DNA from: Candidatus Omnitrophota bacterium
GTDB taxonomy: Bacteria > Omnitrophota > Gorgyraeia > Gygaellales > Profunditerraquicolaceae
Direction: 5' to 3'
Length of the DNA: 34,523 nt
NCBI GenBank assembly: GCA_026387455.1
Contig: JAPLLR010000048.1
Span: forward strand, 1-34,523
Below, one piece after another: positions 31,645 to 34,523 of this stretch (its first letter is position 1; every line of letters starts with the position of its first letter). A program made the position numbers and the translations under genes. Below the pieces are notes generated by a model. The model saw only the letters and a program-made list of their open reading frames with translations, ran no database searches and was not told where the DNA came from.

Positions 31645-34523
31645 AAAATCCCCGCCGTTGTCGCGGTTGCCATTTACGCTCACCACTGCGCCTAACGCGC
31701 AGGCGCCGAGAACCCCTATTCCACCTACGAGGTGAAATAGGGTTACGCCAATCCCCACCAGCCCAAGTAGCGCGATAAGGTTTTGGCCGGAACCGTCCCC
31801 ACTCCCGCGTTTTCTTGATTTCTTTTGCGCTTTCGCGATTTCCTGCTCGAATTTCTTCAGTTCTTTCTGCCGGTGCGCCGCGCGCTTATTGCGTATCTTC
31901 TCAAAACCAGGCATCTCAAATAGGTCTTCTGAATCCAAATCTAGCGTAGTCCTCTTTATCCCGTCTAAGGATAAGGAACGGTTCTTTATTCTGACAGTAG
32001 GCATAGCAGGGACTATTTCTACCGGCTTCCCTGCGACAACTTTACCCGGAGTTTGCGGCTGCTTAGTGTTATCTTGCGATTTTTGGGAGAGCTTTGCAAA
32101 TCTTTCTCTAAGTATGGACAGCTGTAAAATGAGCACCCCGATTATACCTACCATGGTAATGATCGCTACCCCAATAACAAGCCACAATACAGCAGAGAAA
32201 CTAAGCACAGCAAGGTGCGGCGCAATAGCGAATGCGGACGGGCTGGCCCTTGAAAACGGCAAGTAAGGCTTATCTGCGAGAGGATATTCTTTAATTCCCG
32301 GCGCCGCCAAAGCGCAGCCTAATATAGATAAAGTTGCAACAAACGATAGAAAACCGAGCAGACCGATAAAGGTATAACCGCTAGCAACCTTTGTATCCCT
32401 AATATAACGTTGATCGGGGATCGTCCTCCCGTCGCTAAGAGCATTGCGCAGCCGGCTATCTATTGCAGGGCCATGATGTACCGGGCTGTCCAGCCCTTTG
32501 GTCGCCGACCAGAAAAGAATATCCTTGGTCGATCTTATAAAAATAGAACGGTAGGTATTCTCTCCTACGAGAAAAGTTATCTCTACAAAATTATACTCGG
32601 CATTAGTATGGACAATTTTATAATGGGCATTGATGATGATTCCCAGCGCCGTCTTCAGGGGTATACCTGTCCCGCTTAAATCCTTTTCGATTAACCCGCC
32701 TCTGATAAAATCTTGAGTGATTCTTTTCTCTGATTCCCCTGTAGCCCTGGCAAGCTCTTTTATCAAAGAATGTTGCATAAGCATGTCTTCAAAAGGAAGT
32801 TGCGTTTTGGCCTTACCTGATCCTTGCTGCGGATTCGCCTTGGTTTTTCTTGCTGCTGCAACTACTGCAAAAATCAACCCCGCTACCACTAATACGCCAA
32901 CACCTACCACTAGCCAGAACGGGAATCCCATAATGGTGGATGGAATCACTACGGAAAAAAGCCCTTCTGCGCGAGGCTGGATTTGCGCGTATGCACCTTT
33001 ATCAAGCGGAACATTTATATTTGCAAGATGCTTGTTTGAAAAAGCCCCGAAACAAAGACGAGGGAATACGGTTATGTCAAAACTATCTTTCAGTAAAAAC
33101 AGGGCGCCACCTACACAGCCTAACCCCGGCCCGATATCCTCCAGTATAGTTCCGTCGTCGAGGAACCTAGCTTTTTCCCCGCCGAATGGCGATAAAAACT
33201 TGACTTGCAACTCGCGCAGCATATTGATTACCGGCTTCCAAGAGCAAGTGTTATCTACGCAAGGCCTGGGTTCACCTGCGACCGATGGGATATCGATTAT
33301 AATCGCCCTGGTTTTTACATCCCGCAGCTTCTCAAAATTAGCCCCAAGGATAAAAACTACCCCGGCGGCGCTCTCTAAGTAATTTTTGATATTTCCTAAA
33401 TAAATTTCCGCGGCCTCCATGTCAAGCCTAAAAATATCCCCTTCGTTGTTTTCATTATATACCGCTCCTACATGCACAAAAAACGGTACCTTCCCGTACT
33501 GCCTAGCAATTATCCTGGCTAATGACTCTCTATGTTTTGCGATATCTTGCCATTTGATTGATCTTTGCGAAACCTCACCATACCTGCCTTCTTCAATACC
33601 GCGAATTTCCACCTGTTTGCTGAAATCTCTCTCTTTAATTAAGCTATCCGCGCGGAAAAGGTAACCACCATCTTTCAAATAAGCTAAACCTCTATCGTAT
33701 TCACGAGAGTTCACTTCATCTGTCCGCTCATAAGTATCGCACTCATCATCATAAGGAGCGATATCCCTTTCTCCCCATTTCTCTGTAAGTACCAAATATT
33801 GAAACGGGATATCTTCTGCCTTGCGAAACATCCCTATAAGCTCGGCCTTCTCTCCTAGGGCCCTTAGAAAATAAATAAGCATGGCAGCATTAGCGAAGCA
33901 TGTCTTAAACCTGAAATCTCTTACCGCTGCCTCAACCCTTAGGATGTCTATTTCAACTTTGCTTTCTGTTGACAGATGAGATGTGTTCGAAATGACTGCA
34001 CCAAGACCAAAGGTAACAAGAATTAATGCAGGGGGGGCATGAATCAATCCGGCGATAAGTATCGGTGCTAAAATAAACACAAGCACCGCCAGCCCAAGGA
34101 ACAAGAGTAAGCCTTGGGCATGATTCGCCATTATCTTCTTAGCTATTCTACTAAAGAGAACACTCCGGTTTGTTTCCCACTCCAAAACAGTACCCTGCTC
34201 TATTAAAGGTAAGAGGTTGAATGCGCCTGTGTCCGGGACAAAATCAGCAGTTATTCCCGCCCAAGGATAGGCCTCGATACTCTTAAAGTAAAATCGGCCT
34301 GAATCAGCATAGTAATTGGCTGCCACGATCCCCTCAGGCGTAACACACAGATCTGCGACCTGGCCGGGATCATCTATGATCCGACGGATCTTTATATCGA
34401 TCCCTTTCCGCCTCTTTATTCCATTAATACTTTCTTCCAGCTTCTCCTCTTTCAGGTTATTGGGATACTCGAAAGCTATTGCCTGTATATCCGTCACCTG
34501 ATTATCGGAAATCACTTTTAAGA
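29362..34523 (-). CDS. Giant multi-module membrane protein with C-terminal HEAT repeats (5' end beyond window)
   Basis: At least 1719 codons are open to the window edge. The GTG at 34515 has no visible ribosome site and is probably internal. Residues are counted from that GTG. Hydrophobic segments lie at about 134-178, 531-555, 712-735, 768-800 and 911-945. Segment 195-262 resembles a transglutaminase-like core (C206, LRALG), though the catalytic His appears missing. Residues 810-910 are low-complexity and basic. Residues 958-989 look like a new lipoprotein-type signal (C989). HEAT repeats fill about 1050-1717, with recurrent V-R-Q-A-A-V. HEAT superhelices usually bind proteins. I do not recognise the whole architecture. 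It may be one giant polypeptide or two in-frame genes (see 29362-31644). Function unknown. Confidence 0.8.
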   Translation of the reverse strand, partial: LKVISDNQVTDIQAIAFEYPNNLKEEKLEESINGIKRRKGIDIKIRRIIDDPGQVADLCVTPEGIVAANYYADSGRFYFKSIEAYPWAGITADFVPDTGAFNLLPLIEQGTVLEWETNRSVLFSRIAKKIMANHAQGLLLFLGLAVLVFILAPILIAGLIHAPPALILVTFGLGAVISNTSHLSTESKVEIDILRVEAAVRDFRFKTCFANAAMLIYFLRALGEKAELIGMFRKAEDIPFQYLVLTEKWGERDIAPYDDECDTYERTDEVNSREYDRGLAYLKDGGYLFRADSLIKERDFSKQVEIRGIEEGRYGEVSQRSIKWQDIAKHRESLARIIARQYGKVPFFVHVGAVYNENNEGDIFRLDMEAAEIYLGNIKNYLESAAGVVFILGANFEKLRDVKTRAIIIDIPSVAGEPRPCVDNTCSWKPVINMLRELQVKFLSPFGGEKARFLDDGTILEDIGPGLGCVGGALFLLKDSFDITVFPRLCFGAFSNKHLANINVPLDKGAYAQIQPRAEGLFSVVIPSTIMGFPFWLVVGVGVLVVAGLIFAVVAAARKTKANPQQGSGKAKTQLPFEDMLMQHSLIKELARATGESEKRITQDFIRGGLIEKDLSGTGIPLKTALGIIINAHYKIVHTNAEYNFVEITFLVGENTYRSIFIRSTKDILFWSATKGLDSPVHHGPAIDSRLRNALSDGRTIPDQRYIRDTKVASGYTFIGLLGFLSFVATLSILGCALAAPGIKEYPLADKPYLPFSRASPSAFAIAPHLAVLSFSAVLWLVIGVAIITMVGIIGVLILQLSILRERFAKLSQKSQDNTKQPQTPGKVVAGKPVEIVPAMPTVRIKNRSLSLDGIKRTTLDLDSEDLFEMPGFEKIRNKRAAHRQKELKKFEQEIAKAQKKSRKRGSGDGSGQNLIALLGLVGIGVTLFHLVGGIGVLGACALGAVVSVNGNRDNGGDFMKSPQRIRFLNYMPRFLLVVVLFVTALFNSGCTSYSEARFAKGLAYCWLPVRMQNYKNPDNEVRKKIAEVYIKNHYDFDSNAVLVPDEFCRGFDITREDFLRAYQRLLSVSDFKLAIHSARVLARMGDPSGKDILVKGLNGDYKIGDQDPDAKTITLISCNAAFSLAQLNDPLATSFLLQVLKDAKNSPELKRCAAISYLMSLEGEEVVDALVTAAHDQNDEVRTYAIAALRNFKGQRIFETLRNALNDNNVSVVNQAITALGILQDKQAAPYLEGALKKGIDAERKIRILVALSQIESENLFELAVREKNDPDPSVRQVVMLVICQVDHPRVTQILKEGLADSEPLVRIGAIKALSAKQDEDLKISNLIIEQLAKEQDNNVRIYCLDALGVSEQLVVKEAVKSFLSGKDLTLKQAAILALAQNLDKEKMGWIADMLDDKSAEIRQTAVAVLGGRVGENPWLFDRINGKISDSSAGVSSCAAILLSQHIDTYPQLQEPLGKILSKGDLNTRLGILSGFAQANSAIGAQMVEPLLKDPVWEIRFGALQVMGRNQITPAAVEPIKKMAQTDVSPYVRGIALFNLSMVNSPDCLGVLTTGLKDNNFMVRQAAVAGLAGRITKQPNLVENIKPLLNDAHWQVRQAAVLGFADGVVKQPNLLEHIKPLLNDNHWQVRQAAVEVAGRVKSPQIPEMLIPKLSDQSAIVRQATVENLGRVTGKEVVRPLLLSFKDDSPVVREAAKFVLASKIVDYPSARVVPGAFVN
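29621..29818 (-). repeat. Two tandem 99-bp units within the HEAT region
   Basis: Two adjacent 33-codon units (29621-29719 and 29720-29818) are highly similar at both DNA and protein level. Both encode KQPNL(V/L)E(N/H)IKPLLND, then HWQVRQAAV. Flanking units continue with the same or a nearly equal period but more divergence, so these two look recently duplicated or homogenised. Confidence 0.8.

Noticed and set aside
32717-33382. Plus-strand open frame of 221 codons
   Set aside because: Antisense shadow of the giant gene; Ser/Pro/Thr-rich translation typical of antisense frames.
29362-34523. Giant gene as an insertion element or polymorphic toxin
   Set aside because: No transposase, RHS/YD repeats, toxin-domain motif or inverted termini are visible; HEAT repeats and membrane segments explain the sequence better.

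Overview
The window is a dense bacterial stretch in which every credible gene is read from the minus strand. Coordinates therefore run 3' to 5' relative to transcription. No rRNA, tRNA, CRISPR array, insertion sequence or phage gene is visible, and no gap between genes exceeds about 160 bp. The cell is probably a Gram-negative-type uncultivated lineage: there are lipoproteins and secreted proteins, an adenosylcobalamin-dependent ribonucleotide reductase, an archaeal-type phosphoglycerate mutase and a very large multi-module membrane/HEAT protein. Omnitrophota or a PVC-related group is my best guess. It is an inference from gene style, not from a marker gene.

Region 1 (1-10,463) is housekeeping. 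In transcription order it reads nrdJ; then a tight run of apgM, mnmG, a QueG-like Fe-S protein, a Pit phosphate transporter, its DUF47/PhoU-like partner and greA, several joined by 4-bp stop/start overlaps; then nadE with its own promoter; then an Lrp/AsnC regulator coupled to an aminotransferase cut by the window edge. nrdJ has a consensus sigma70-type promoter and two NrdR-box-like palindromes exactly 31 bp apart just upstream.

Region 2 (10,615-14,372) is regulatory. It holds a ROK-family repressor-like protein with its own promoter, a membrane-anchored coiled-coil protein and a LacI-family regulator, probably one transcript.

Region 3 (14,395-25,744) is a carbohydrate-utilisation locus read as one long transcript. 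It encodes a lipoprotein sugar-binding protein, two ABC permeases (no ATPase), a GPH-type sugar symporter, two paralogous exported TIM-barrel glycosidase-like proteins, a secreted protein made of two copies of a carbohydrate-binding-like module, and a secreted TPR protein with a cysteine cluster. Glycan binding or cleavage outside the inner membrane, followed by uptake through two transporter types, is the simplest reading. The two sugar-type regulators next door are natural candidates for its control.

Region 4 (25,772-34,523) holds two PilZ proteins (one double-domain), three poorly characterised envelope or orphan proteins, and a giant protein of at least 1717 residues that is open at the window edge. 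The giant protein contains several membrane segments, a possible degenerate transglutaminase-like segment, an internal lipoprotein-like signal and a long HEAT-repeat tail. This accessory block is the least explained part of the window.
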